Positions 33,955-42,679 of a stretch of 64,000 bases of DNA are shown in pieces. Location: NCBI GenBank assembly GCA_023386885.1, contig JAEWIX010000048.1, positions 62,001 through 126,000 of the forward strand, in the 5' to 3' direction. The stretch comes from Pseudomonadota bacterium (GTDB taxonomy: Bacteria > Pseudomonadota > Alphaproteobacteria > Rhizobiales > Xanthobacteraceae). The position numbers were made by a program, and so were the translations under genes. Below the pieces are notes generated by a model. It was given only the letters and a program-made list of their open reading frames with translations, was not told the DNA's origin and ran no database searches. Every line of letters begins with the position of its first letter. Position 1 is the stretch's first letter.

Positions 33955-35010
33955 TCAGATCGCTCCGCTCAGCACGTCGTCGAGGCTCGCGACATCGGTG
34001 AGCAGCCGCGCGGCAGCGCGGAGCAGAGGCAGCGCCAGCAATGCGCCGGTGCCTTCGCCAAGCCGCAATCCGAGATCGAGCAGCGGCACGGCTTGCATGG
34101 CGTCGAGTACGAGGCCGTGGCCGCGTTCGGCCGAGCGATGCGCGAACACGCAAGTGTCGCGCGCCGCCGGGCATAACCGCACCGCCACCAGCGCGGCGGC
34201 GCTGGAAATGAAGCCGTCGACGATCACGGGGCGGCGTGACGTGGCCGCGCCGATCACCGCGCCGGCCATCATCGCGATTTCGAAGCCGCCGAATTCGGCC
34301 AGCACATCGAGTGGCGCGGTGGCATCGCTGCGCGCGGCGGCTTGCGCCAGCACGGCGCGCTTACGCGCCAGCCCCTCGTCGCTTTGGCCGGCGCCGACGC
34401 CGATGCAATCGTCCAGCGGGGCGGGCGCGAGGCGATGTGCGAGCAGCGCGGCCGAGGCGGTGTTGCCGATGCCCATCTCGCCGATGGCGATGACATCGGC
34501 CCCGTTGTTGATCTCCTGCATGGCGATCTCGCAGCCACGCATCAGCGCCGCGATGGCTTGCTCACGCGACATCGCGGGGACGTGCGATGCATCGGCGGTG
34601 CCGCGCGCGATCCTGGCATCGATCAGGTCGGGGTGCGGCGGCAGATCGGCGGCGACGCCGGCATCGATCACGCGCAGCCGAGCGCCGGTGGCGGCGGCAA
34701 ACGCATTGGCGCTGGCGCGGCCAGCGAGAAAGGTCTTCACCATTGCCGTTGTCACGTCCGACGGATATTGCGAGACGCCGGAGGCGGTCATGCCGTGATC
34801 GCCAGCGAACACCAGCAGCACGGCATTGTCCATCCGCGGCTCGGCCGGATGCGCGATCAGGGCGAGTTGCAACGCCAGCGCCTCGATGCGGCCGAGCGAG
34901 CCGGGCGGCTTGGCCTTGCCGTCGATCCGGTTACGCAACGCCGCCTCATGCGCGCGGTCGAGCGGCGCGACGTCGGGGTGCCGCCATTGTGCGGCATTGG
35001 CATCCGTCAT
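33955..35010 (-). CDS. cobT: Nicotinate-nucleotide-dimethylbenzimidazole phosphoribosyltransferase CobT
   Basis: A 351-residue enzyme. 'KPPGSLGRIEALALQLALI' and 'VFAGDHGMTASGVSQYPSDVT' are diagnostic; 'IGEMGIGNTASAALLAH' and 'DALQ...RLGEGTGALLALPLL' complete the active site with the C-terminal catalytic Glu. It makes alpha-ribazole phosphate for the lower ligand. Of two adjacent ATGs, 35010 has GAGG at a usable distance; 35016 is possible. It is divergent from the riboswitch-cobU unit; no riboswitch is seen in its own orientation. Confidence 0.95.
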   Translation of the reverse strand: MTDANAAQWRHPDVAPLDRAHEAALRNRIDGKAKPPGSLGRIEALALQLALIAHPAEPRMDNAVLLVFAGDHGMTASGVSQYPSDVTTAMVKTFLAGRASANAFAAATGARLRVIDAGVAADLPPHPDLIDARIARGTADASHVPAMSREQAIAALMRGCEIAMQEINNGADVIAIGEMGIGNTASAALLAHRLAPAPLDDCIGVGAGQSDEGLARKRAVLAQAAARSDATAPLDVLAEFGGFEIAMMAGAVIGAATSRRPVIVDGFISSAAALVAVRLCPAARDTCVFAHRSAERGHGLVLDAMQAVPLLDLGLRLGEGTGALLALPLLRAAARLLTDVASLDDVLSGAI

Positions 35011-35071
35011 GTTCATGTCCTCATCGGGCGCGGCGCGGTTGACCGCGCTTCCGCCGAAGGCTAGCGTTCGT

Positions 35072-35252
35072 GGCGATGGTCCTTCCATATGGAAGGTGAA
35101 AAGGGAAGCCGGTGCGGAATTTTTCCAAGGCCGGCGCTGCCCCCGCAACTGTGAGCGACGAACCTCTGTTCATGAGGAGCCTTGCACCGAGGCCACTGGA
35201 GCAATCCGGGAAGGCGGGGCCAGGCCACAAGTCGTGAGCCAGGAGACCTGCC
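35072..35252 (+). ncRNA. Cobalamin riboswitch upstream of cobU
   Basis: The AdoCbl-riboswitch core elements occur in order on the plus strand. These are a GAAGGTGAAAAGGGAAGCCGGTGC-type 5' segment, GCTGCCCCCGCAACTGT (35136-35152), the B12 box GCCACTGG (35192-35199), and GAGCCAGGAGACCTGCC (35236-35252). The last can pair with GGCGATGGTC (35072-35081) to close P1. It lies about 110 nt before cobU and should repress cobU-cobO-cobQ when cobalamin is sufficient. Confidence 0.93.
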
Positions 35253-35362
35253 ATCGGGAATTGTGTTTTGACGGCGTCGGGGCGGGGTGCATCCGGCGAG
35301 CGCGTGCCGGCTTTCGCCAGCAGCACGGCCCGGCAAAGCTCGCATTGTGATCCGGGCCGTTG

Positions 35363-35926
35363 ATGCCGCAAGATTCGCCTCGATTGGTTTTCCACCCGAC
35401 GCTGGTGCTGGGTGGCGCACGCTCCGGCAAGTCGCGCTTCGCCGAACGGCTTGCTTGCGAGAGCGGATTGGCGCGCGTCTATCTCGCCACCGCGACCGCG
35501 GGCGACGACGAGATGCGCGCGCGGATCGCGCATCATCGCGCGCAGCGCGGTGATGGCTGGCGCACGGTGGAGGAACCGCTGGCGCTGGTCGAGGCGCTGA
35601 CGCGCGAAGCCGGCGAGGGCCGCGTCGTGCTGGTGGATTGCCTGACGCTGTGGCTCTCGAACCTGATGCAGGCGTCGCACGATGTCGAGGCCGAGATCAA
35701 AGCGTTGGCGGAATGGCTGCGAGACACGCAGCATCCGGTGCTGCTGGTCTCCAACGAGGTCGGCCTCGGTCTCGTACCTGAAACGCCGCTCGGTCGCGAT
35801 TTTCGCGACGCGCAGGGCCGACTCAATCAGGGCATTGCCGCAGTGGTACCGAACGTGGTGTTCGTCGCCGCCGGGCTGCCGCTATGGCTGAAACGCAATT
35901 CCAACCAGAAAGCAGATCCATTATGA
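35363..35926 (+). CDS. cobU: Adenosylcobinamide kinase/guanylyltransferase CobU (CobP)
   Basis: A 187-residue bifunctional enzyme. P-loop 'LVLGGARSGKSRFAE', then 'VYLATATAGDDEMRARIAHHRAQRGDGWRTVEEP' carrying the guanylylated His region, and 'VVLVDCLTLWLSNLM' and 'LVSNEVGLGLVPETPLGRDFRDAQGRLNQ'. It phosphorylates adenosylcobinamide and attaches GMP. ATG 35363 is chosen; a TTG precedes it directly. The first gene after the riboswitch, overlapping cobO by 4 bp. Confidence 0.95.
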   Translation: MPQDSPRLVFHPTLVLGGARSGKSRFAERLACESGLARVYLATATAGDDEMRARIAHHRAQRGDGWRTVEEPLALVEALTREAGEGRVVLVDCLTLWLSNLMQASHDVEAEIKALAEWLRDTQHPVLLVSNEVGLGLVPETPLGRDFRDAQGRLNQGIAAVVPNVVFVAAGLPLWLKRNSNQKADPL

Positions 35927-36549
35927 CCGAGCCCACCAGCGACGACGCGCTCAACGCCAGGCACAACGACAAGATGCGCAAGGTGAAGGTCGCGCGCGAC
36001 CGCATGATGGAAGGGAAGACCCTCGAGAAGGGTCTTCTGATCGTTCACACCGGCAACGGCAAGGGCAAAACCTCCGCCGCGCTGGGCATGGTGTTCCGCC
36101 ACATCGGCCACGACATGCCGGTCGGCATCGTGCAGTTCACCAAGTCGGCGAAATGGGACACCGGCGAAGCGCGGCTGCTGAACAAATTTCCCGATCTGGT
36201 GACGCTGCACATCATGGGCGAAGGTTTCACCTGGGAGACGCAGGATCGCGCCCGCGACATCGCGGCCGCGCGCGCCGGCTGGGAGCAGGCGAAGGCGCTG
36301 ATCCGCGACGACCGCCATCAGTTGGTGTTGCTCGACGAACTCAACATCGTGCTGCGCTACGATTACCTGCCGCTCGACGAGGTGCTGACGTTCCTGCGCG
36401 ACGAGAAGCCGGAGGATAAGCACGTCGTCATCACCGGTCGCAACGCGCATGACAGCCTGATCGAGATGGCCGACCTCGTCACCGACATGACCATGGTGAA
36501 GCATCCGTTCCGCCAAGGCGTGAAGGCGCAGAAGGGCATCGAATTTTGA
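35923..36549 (+). CDS. cobO: Cob(I)alamin adenosyltransferase CobO/BtuR
   Basis: A 208-residue CobA/CobO/BtuR-type ATP:corrinoid adenosyltransferase. The P-loop is '[19 protein letters not shown]', then '[14 protein letters not shown]' and '[16 protein letters not shown]'. The ATG lies in an ATGA overlap with the cobU stop. It adds the upper 5'-deoxyadenosyl ligand. The 3' end overlaps the proposed cobQ TTG start by 4 bp. Confidence 0.95.
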   Translation: MTEPTSDDALNARHNDKMRKVKVARDRMMEGKTLEKGLLIVHTGNGKGKTSAALGMVFRHIGHDMPVGIVQFTKSAKWDTGEARLLNKFPDLVTLHIMGEGFTWETQDRARDIAAARAGWEQAKALIRDDRHQLVLLDELNIVLRYDYLPLDEVLTFLRDEKPEDKHVVITGRNAHDSLIEMADLVTDMTMVKHPFRQGVKAQKGIEF

Positions 36550-38045
36550 TTCCAACTCCCGCGCTGATGATTCAGGCCACCGGCTCCAATGCCGGCAAAT
36601 CGACACTGGTGGCGGGCCTCGCGCGGGTGCTGGTGCGGCGCGGGTTGCGCGTCGCGCCGTTCAAGCCGCAGAACATGTCGAACAATGCGGCGATCGCGAT
36701 GGACGGCGGCGAGATCGGCCGCGCGCAGGCGGTGCAGGCGCGGGCGGCGCGGCTGCCGCCGAGCGTGCACATGAATCCGGTGCTGCTGAAACCCGAAACC
36801 GATACCGGCGCGCAGGTGATCGTGCGTGGGCAACGCATGGGAACGCTGCGCGCGAAGAATTTTCTCGACAAGAAGAAGGATATGCTGCCGCTGGTGCTGG
36901 AGAGCTTTTCGCATCTCGCGCGTGAGGCCGATATCGTGCTGGTGGAAGGCGCGGGCAGCCCGGCGGAAATCAACCTGCGCGAAGGCGATATCGCCAACAT
37001 GGGCTTTGCCATCGCGGCCGATGTGCCGGTGGTACTGGCCGGCGATATCGATCGCGGCGGCGTCATCGCCAGCCTGGTCGGCACCCATGCGGTGCTGGAG
37101 CCGGAGGAGCGCGCGCAGATCCACGGCTTCCTCGTCAACAAGTTTCGCGGCGAGGTGAAGTTGTTCGACGCTGGTCTCGATGCGGTGACGCGGATGACCG
37201 GCTGGCCGTCGCTCGGCGTGGTGCCATGGCTGCCACAAGCGGCGTGGCTGCCGGCCGAGGACGCGCTCGATCTCGAAAGCAGCGCCGCGCGCAAGGGCGC
37301 GGCTTGCATAATCGCGGTGCCGATGTTGGCGCGCATCGCCAATTTCGACGACCTCGATCCGCTGGCGATGGAGCCCGGCGTCAGTCTGCGCTTCGTGCGG
37401 CCGGGCGAGCCGATTCCGTCAGAGGCGAATGTGGTGATCCTGCCGGGCAGCAAATCGACGCTGGGCGATCTCGCCTTCCTGCGCGCGCAGGGCTGGGATA
37501 TCGACATCGCGGCTCACGTGCGGCGCGGCGGGCATGTGCTGGGCCTTTGCGGCGGCTACCAGATGCTCGGCAAATCCATTTCCGATCCCGATGGCCTCGA
37601 TGGCGCGCCGGGTCGCGTCGAAGGGTTAGGCCTACTCGACATCGACACCGTGATGCAGGGCGATAAATCCACCACGCTGACGCACGGCATTCATTGCGAA
37701 AGCAAGCTGCCGGTCGATGGCTACGAGATTCATCTCGGCCGCAGTGATGGACCGGATGCCGCGCGACCGATGCTACAGATCGGCGAGCGCCATGACGGCG
37801 CGACCTCGCGTGACGGCCGGGTGCAGGGAACCTATCTGCACGGGCTGTTCTCAAGCGATGCGTTCCGGGCGGCATGGCTGAAAGGGCTGGGCGCGGCCTC
37901 GTCGCTGGCTTATGAGGCGCGAGTCGAAACCGCGCTGGATGCGCTGGCCGATCACCTCGAAGCGCATCTCGATATCGACGCGCTCTTGGCGATTGCGCGA
38001 CGACGTCAGGGCACCCACGCGAGCATGGCAAGAACTACGAACTGA
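36546..38045 (+). CDS. cobQ: Cobyric acid synthase CobQ
   Basis: A 499-residue glutamine-dependent amidotransferase. The N-terminal ATPase part has '[21 protein letters not shown]' and '[13 protein letters not shown]'. The C-terminal class I-like glutaminase domain has the Cys nucleophile in '[12 protein letters not shown]' and His in 'GTYLHGLF'. It amidates four side chains of adenosylcobyrinic acid a,c-diamide. TTG 36546 gives a four-base overlap with cobO and an N-terminus close to the family norm; ATG 36567 is the alternative. The last 40 bp overlap the convergent cbiB-type gene. Confidence 0.94.
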   Translation: MIPTPALMIQATGSNAGKSTLVAGLARVLVRRGLRVAPFKPQNMSNNAAIAMDGGEIGRAQAVQARAARLPPSVHMNPVLLKPETDTGAQVIVRGQRMGTLRAKNFLDKKKDMLPLVLESFSHLAREADIVLVEGAGSPAEINLREGDIANMGFAIAADVPVVLAGDIDRGGVIASLVGTHAVLEPEERAQIHGFLVNKFRGEVKLFDAGLDAVTRMTGWPSLGVVPWLPQAAWLPAEDALDLESSAARKGAACIIAVPMLARIANFDDLDPLAMEPGVSLRFVRPGEPIPSEANVVILPGSKSTLGDLAFLRAQGWDIDIAAHVRRGGHVLGLCGGYQMLGKSISDPDGLDGAPGRVEGLGLLDIDTVMQGDKSTTLTHGIHCESKLPVDGYEIHLGRSDGPDAARPMLQIGERHDGATSRDGRVQGTYLHGLFSSDAFRAAWLKGLGAASSLAYEARVETALDALADHLEAHLDIDALLAIARRRQGTHASMARTTN

Positions 38046-38974
38046 ATCGTGCACGCCGTAACCAACATACGCAAGACGCGGCGGATGTCGGCAGGCGTAG
38101 CGTCGCGTCCATCGACGTTGAGATAGGGATCGTCGACCAATCCTTCGGCGTAATGGCGTGGACCGGCGAGCTTGATGCCGAGCGCGCCAGCCACCGCGCT
38201 TTCCGGCCAACCAGCATTGGGCGAGCGATGGTGCCGCGCATCGCGCCACATCGCTTTCAGGCTCGCTGCGATCGATCCGCGCGCAAACGGCGCGGCAAGC
38301 GCCAGCAACAGGCCTGCGATCCGCGCGGGCACGAAGTTGACGAGATCGTCGAGCCGCGCCGACGCCCAGCCGAAATCGCGATACTTGTCGCTGCGATGGC
38401 CGATCATCGAATCGGCGGTGTTGATGGCCTTATAGGCGAGCAACCCCGGCACGCCGAGCGTTGCCAGCCAGAACATCGGCGCCACTACGCCGTCGGAAAA
38501 ATTCTCGGCGCAGGATTCGATGGCGGCGCGGCTGACGCCGCTCTCGTCGAGGTTCGCGGGATCGCGCCCGACGATCAGGCTGACCGCTTCGCGCGCCGCG
38601 GCAAGCCCGCCGGTGTGGAATGCCGTGTGCACCCGCGCGACATGCTGATAAAGACTCTTTTGCGCGATCAACGTTGCGGCCAGCAGGCCCAGCGCAATAT
38701 TGCCGATGAGGCCGCGCGGGACGATGGCTTCGATAGCGCAACCCACCGACAGCGCTGCGATCACCAGCAGCAGGATAGCGACGATTCCGAACAATTTGCG
38801 CCGTCTCGGTGACCATGTTTCGCGATTAAGCCTGTTATCGAGCGCGTCGATGGCGCGGCCGATCACCGTCACCGGATGCGCCAGCCGCCGCCACAGCCAA
38901 TCCGGATCGCCGATCACGGCGTCGGCGGCAAGGGCGATCAGCGTGACAATGAGAGTGTCGTTCCACGATAACAC
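38006..38974 (-). CDS. cobD: Adenosylcobinamide-phosphate synthase CobD/CbiB
   Basis: A 322-residue membrane protein with several hydrophobic segments. '[35 protein letters not shown]', '[17 protein letters not shown]' and '[30 protein letters not shown]' are the CbiB signatures. It attaches the aminopropanol arm to cobyric acid. The start is GTG 38974, one base after the btuF stop. The minus-strand frame continues upstream but overlaps btuF. The 3' end overlaps cobQ by 40 bp. Confidence 0.93.
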   Translation of the reverse strand: MLSWNDTLIVTLIALAADAVIGDPDWLWRRLAHPVTVIGRAIDALDNRLNRETWSPRRRKLFGIVAILLLVIAALSVGCAIEAIVPRGLIGNIALGLLAATLIAQKSLYQHVARVHTAFHTGGLAAAREAVSLIVGRDPANLDESGVSRAAIESCAENFSDGVVAPMFWLATLGVPGLLAYKAINTADSMIGHRSDKYRDFGWASARLDDLVNFVPARIAGLLLALAAPFARGSIAASLKAMWRDARHHRSPNAGWPESAVAGALGIKLAGPRHYAEGLVDDPYLNVDGRDATPADIRRVLRMLVTACTIQFVVLAMLAWVP

Positions 38975-38975
38975 G

Positions 38976-39869
38976 TCAGTGCGCCGCTGCGGTCGTGCCG
39001 GTCTCGCGCTCGGCGCGTGCGATTTCGCTGACGATGCGATCCAGCCCGTCGACCACCGCGGGGCCGCCGCAGACGGTGAATCGTTCCGGCACGACGAGGC
39101 GCTTTGACGGCGGATAGAAATGCTCCAGCGCGGGATGCAGCAGGAAGGCGCGGCCTTCATCTTCGGCGAAGTCGCTGTCGCTTGAAACCAGAATGAAGTC
39201 GGGCTGAAGTTTGATGATGGCTTCCAACGAGGCGAAGCCACCGAGTTTCAAGCCAAGTTCCCCGGCAGCATTCGTCAGCCCGATCTCCGCGAGCAGCGAA
39301 CTCATCAGACTGCGGCTGCCGGACACCCAGCCGCGTCGCGAGATCGACAGCACGCGATAGCGGTGCTTCGCGACGAATTTGCGCGTCCGCGCGATGGCGG
39401 CATCGATCCGCGCGATATAGGTTTCGGCGCGATCGGGGTGGTGCGTCACCTCGCCCATCTTGCGGATCTGCGCCTTCACCTCGTCGAGCGAATGCGCGAC
39501 GTCGAAGGTGGCCAGCTTCTGGCCTTGTTCCTTCAGGAGTTCGCGGGTCGCGCGTTTGGTGAAGCTGCCGGCCACCACCACGTCCGGCCTCAGCACCAGC
39601 ACGTCCTCGGCTTCGCCCGACAGACGCGGATAACGCTGCGCGGCGGCGGCGCTCCACGAACGGGTGGCGTCGCGCGAATAGGGGCCGAGGCCGAGAATCT
39701 GTTCGGGGTCCGCCAGCGCCAACAGCAGTTGATCGGTGCAGGCATTGATCGAGGCGATGCGCGGCAATTCGGCCGCGCGCGCGGGCGCGATGACTGCAAC
39801 TGACGTTGCTGCGATGAGGCCGATAGCAACGAGCGATAATCTCTCGCGCATCGTGTCGCGTCGTGGCAT
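38976..39869 (-). CDS. btuF: Cobalamin-binding periplasmic protein BtuF-like
   Basis: A 297-residue class III ABC substrate-binding protein. Signal peptide 'LSLVAIGLIAATSVAVIAPARA', then 'LPRIASINACTDQLLLALADPEQILGL' and 'PDVVVAGSFTKRATRELLKEQG'. The helical backbone linker and C-lobe follow. Starts at 39869 or 39851 are possible; neither has a good Shine-Dalgarno. It is upstream of cobD on the same strand, away from btuBCD, and begins 9-27 bp from the divergent cobC start. The specificity is inferred from the cob/btu setting. Confidence 0.85.
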   Translation of the reverse strand: MPRRDTMRERLSLVAIGLIAATSVAVIAPARAAELPRIASINACTDQLLLALADPEQILGLGPYSRDATRSWSAAAAQRYPRLSGEAEDVLVLRPDVVVAGSFTKRATRELLKEQGQKLATFDVAHSLDEVKAQIRKMGEVTHHPDRAETYIARIDAAIARTRKFVAKHRYRVLSISRRGWVSGSRSLMSSLLAEIGLTNAAGELGLKLGGFASLEAIIKLQPDFILVSSDSDFAEDEGRAFLLHPALEHFYPPSKRLVVPERFTVCGGPAVVDGLDRIVSEIARAERETGTTAAAH

Positions 39870-39878
39870 GAGAGGCGC

Positions 39879-40865
39879 ATGAAACACGGCGGCGATCTTA
39901 GCGAAGCGATGGCGCAATTTGGCGGCGCGCCGGAGGCGTGGCTCGATCTGTCGACCGGCATCAATCCGAATCCCTATCCGCTTCCGCCATTGCCGCAGGA
40001 CGTCTGGCAACGCCTGCCGTCGCGCGCTGAGGAAGCCGTGCTGCTCGCCGCCGCGCGCCGTGCTTACGCCGTGCCGGACGATGTCGGGATCGTTGCCGCA
40101 CCCGGCACGCAGGCGCTGATCCAGTGGCTGCCGCGTGTCGTTGCGCGCGGCGCTGTCGGTATCGTTTCTCCCACCTATAACGAGCATGCCGCAGCATGGC
40201 GATTGGCGGGGCATGAGGCGGTCGCCATCGGCGCGATTGAGGAGATACCGGAGGCCGTCCGTCACGTCGTGATCGTCAATCCGAACAATCCCGATGGCCG
40301 CGTCGTCGATCACGCCCTGCTGGAGCGCGTTGCGGAACAGATTGCCGCGCGCGATGGCGTGATGGTGATCGATGAGGCATTCGCCGATCTTGCCCCCGCG
40401 ATCAGCGCTGTGGCGTTGTGTAAACGATGGCCGGTTGTGGTGCTGCGCTCGTTCGGCAAGTTCTATGGCCTCGCCGGGCTGCGGCTCGGCTTCGCCATCG
40501 GACCGCAACGGCTGATCATGCAGGTCCGTGAGGCCATGGGGCCGTGGATTTGCTCCGGCCCCGCGCTGACCGTCGGCCGCGTTGCCCTCGACGACGAGCG
40601 ATGGGCGGACGCAACGCGCGAACAACTGCGCGAGCAGGCGGCGAAACTCGATGCCGTGTTGCAGGCCGCCGGGTTCGCGGCCGCTGACGGCACGACGCTG
40701 TTTCGTCTGGTCAGGCATCCGCATGCGTCAGCCTATCACAAGGCGCTGGCGCGGCGGCAGATCTGGTGCCGGCGTTTCGATTGGGCGGACGATCTGCTGC
40801 GCTTCGGCCTGCCGCCCAACGACGCGGCGCTCGAGCGTTTCGCGCTGGCGCTGGCGGATATCTGA
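39879..40865 (+). CDS. cobC: Threonine-phosphate decarboxylase CobC
   Basis: A 328-residue PLP-dependent, histidinol-phosphate-aminotransferase-like enzyme. 'HGGDLSEAMAQFGGAPEAWLDLSTGINPNPYP' is typical of CobC. 'IVNPNNPDGRVVD' and 'VMVIDEAFADL' precede the PLP Lys in 'VLRSFGKFYGLAGLRLGF'. It makes aminopropanol phosphate for the nucleotide loop, feeding the cobD product. GAGAGG lies just upstream of the ATG. Confidence 0.92.
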   Translation: MKHGGDLSEAMAQFGGAPEAWLDLSTGINPNPYPLPPLPQDVWQRLPSRAEEAVLLAAARRAYAVPDDVGIVAAPGTQALIQWLPRVVARGAVGIVSPTYNEHAAAWRLAGHEAVAIGAIEEIPEAVRHVVIVNPNNPDGRVVDHALLERVAEQIAARDGVMVIDEAFADLAPAISAVALCKRWPVVVLRSFGKFYGLAGLRLGFAIGPQRLIMQVREAMGPWICSGPALTVGRVALDDERWADATREQLREQAAKLDAVLQAAGFAAADGTTLFRLVRHPHASAYHKALARRQIWCRRFDWADDLLRFGLPPNDAALERFALALADI

Positions 40866-40877
40866 TCCCATCGCCGC

Positions 40878-41657
40878 TCACACGCCGGCCCACGGCACGA
40901 TGATCATGCGGTGCTCGTGCCCGGTGCGATAGGCGGTGACGCGGAACACGTTGGCGAGAATCTCGTCGGACAACGCTTCGGCCGGCGCGCCTTGCGCCAC
41001 GAGTTGCCCCTCCTGCATCACCATGACCACGTCGGCATAGCGCGCGGCGAGGCCGAGATCGTGGGTGACGACGATGGCGAGAATGCCACTGTCGGCGGCG
41101 GCCCGCAGGTTCTTCATCACCTCGAGCTGAAAGCGAGGGTCAAGCGCGGCGGTCGGTTCGTCGGCAAGGATCACCGGCGCTTCAACCGCCAGCACGCGCG
41201 CCAAGGCGACGCGGCTGCGCTCGCCGCCGGAAAGTTCGGTGGCAGGGCGGGTGCTGAATTGCGTCACGTCGGTCGCCTGCATGGCGCGTTCGACGGCGGC
41301 TTCGTCGGTAGGCGATAGCCGTGCCGGATTGGTGGCGCCGTGCGGATAACGTCCCAGAGCGACGATATCGCGCGCCGGCAGCGGCCAGTGCACCATGTGG
41401 CCTTGCGGCAGATAGCCGAAGCGCTTGGCGCGCTCGCGCAGCGACAATGACGCAAGCGCATCGCCACCGACATGGATCGTGCCCTGCGCGGGCAGCAGCC
41501 CGGCCAGCGCGCGCAGCAGCGTGGTCTTGCCGGCGCCGTTCGGCCCGACCAGAGCGACGAGATGCTGGCGCGGCAGCGCCAGCGAGATATCGTGCAGCAC
41601 CTCGCGTCTGGCGAGGGTGACGCTGAGTTTGTGCGCGGTGAGGAAGGCGTCCGTCAT
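40878..41657 (-). CDS. btuD: Cobalamin-type ABC transporter ATP-binding protein BtuD-like
   Basis: A 259-residue FecCD-partner ATPase. Walker A is VGPNGAGKTTLL, Q-loop 'FGYLPQGHMVHWPLPARDIVALGRYPH', signature LSGGERSRVALARVLA, Walker B ILADEPTAALDP, and switch His VVTHDLGLAARYAD. Its start overlaps the 3' end of btuC (4 bp). It is the last gene of btuB-btuC-btuD. Heme or iron-siderophore transporters are similar, but the upstream cobalamin riboswitch argues for B12. Confidence 0.9.
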   Translation of the reverse strand: MTDAFLTAHKLSVTLARREVLHDISLALPRQHLVALVGPNGAGKTTLLRALAGLLPAQGTIHVGGDALASLSLRERAKRFGYLPQGHMVHWPLPARDIVALGRYPHGATNPARLSPTDEAAVERAMQATDVTQFSTRPATELSGGERSRVALARVLAVEAPVILADEPTAALDPRFQLEVMKNLRAAADSGILAIVVTHDLGLAARYADVVMVMQEGQLVAQGAPAEALSDEILANVFRVTAYRTGHEHRMIIVPWAGV

Positions 41658-42679
41658 CCGACACCGCCTCCCAATGCGCGGCGCTCGCGCATGATGAGAT
41701 ACAGGAAGAACGGCACCCCGATCAGCGAGGTCAGCACGCCGACCTTGATATCGCTGGTGGAGGGAATGATGCGCACGGCGATATCGGCGGCGAGCAGCAG
41801 CGCCGCGCCCGCCAGCGCGCTCGGCACCAGCAGCCGCGCCGGATCGTAGCCGACCAGCGGCCGCATCAGATGCGGTGCGATCAGGCCGATGAAGCCGATG
41901 GTGCCGGTCACCGCCACCGCGCCGCCGACGCCGAACGCGACGCCGAGAATCACGATCAGCCGCAGCGATCCGACATGGACGCCGAGGCTTTGCGCGGTTT
42001 CTTCGCCGAGACTGAGCGCGCGCAACGCGTTGCGCTGGCTCATTAGGATGATCGCGCCGATGGTGATGAAGGGCAGTGCCAGCATGACGTGACGGAAACT
42101 GCGATCTTCCAGCGAACCGAGCAGCCAGAACGCGATCTCCAGCGCCACGAACGGGTTGCTGGAGAGGTTCATCGCCAGCGCGGTGGCCGCGCCGGCAAGA
42201 CTCGAAATCGCAAGGCCGGCGAGAATGAGGATCAGCAGGCCGGCGTTGCGCCCCGCCACCACCAGCAGCGCGAACACGGACACGAACGCCATCACGATTG
42301 CCGCGCCGGGAAGTACATAGGAGCGCACGTCGGCGAGGCCGAGCGCGATCACCAGCACGGCGCCGAACGCCGCCGCTTGTGGCGCGCCGAACAGCGACGG
42401 CGAGGCGAGGGGATTGCGCAGCAAGCCTTGCAGCGCCGCGCCGGAGAGGCCGAGAATGGCGCCGATAGCGACCGCCAGAATCGTGCGCGGCAGGCGTATC
42501 TCCTGCACGATCACGCGATAGACGTCGCTACCGCCGCCGAACAGCGTGTCGAGCACTGTCAGCGGCGACATCCGCACCGGCCCGACGCCGAGCGAGATCA
42601 GCGCCAGCAGCACGACGAGCAGCGCCATGACGATGATGGTGCCGGTCCGTCGTTTAGCTGCGGCGTTCTCCGTCACCAT
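41654..42679 (-). CDS. btuC: Cobalamin-type ABC transporter permease BtuC-like
   Basis: A 341-residue FecCD/BtuC-family permease with about nine to ten hydrophobic segments. Signatures are 'EIRLPRTILAVAIGAILGLSGAALQGLLRNPLASPSLFGAPQAAAFGAV' and 'VTGTIGFIGLIAPHLMRPLVGYDPARLLVPSAL'. The ATG overlaps the btuB stop by 7 bp, indicating translational coupling. Confidence 0.92.
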   Translation of the reverse strand: MVTENAAAKRRTGTIIVMALLVVLLALISLGVGPVRMSPLTVLDTLFGGGSDVYRVIVQEIRLPRTILAVAIGAILGLSGAALQGLLRNPLASPSLFGAPQAAAFGAVLVIALGLADVRSYVLPGAAIVMAFVSVFALLVVAGRNAGLLILILAGLAISSLAGAATALAMNLSSNPFVALEIAFWLLGSLEDRSFRHVMLALPFITIGAIILMSQRNALRALSLGEETAQSLGVHVGSLRLIVILGVAFGVGGAVAVTGTIGFIGLIAPHLMRPLVGYDPARLLVPSALAGAALLLAADIAVRIIPSTSDIKVGVLTSLIGVPFFLYLIMRERRALGGGVG

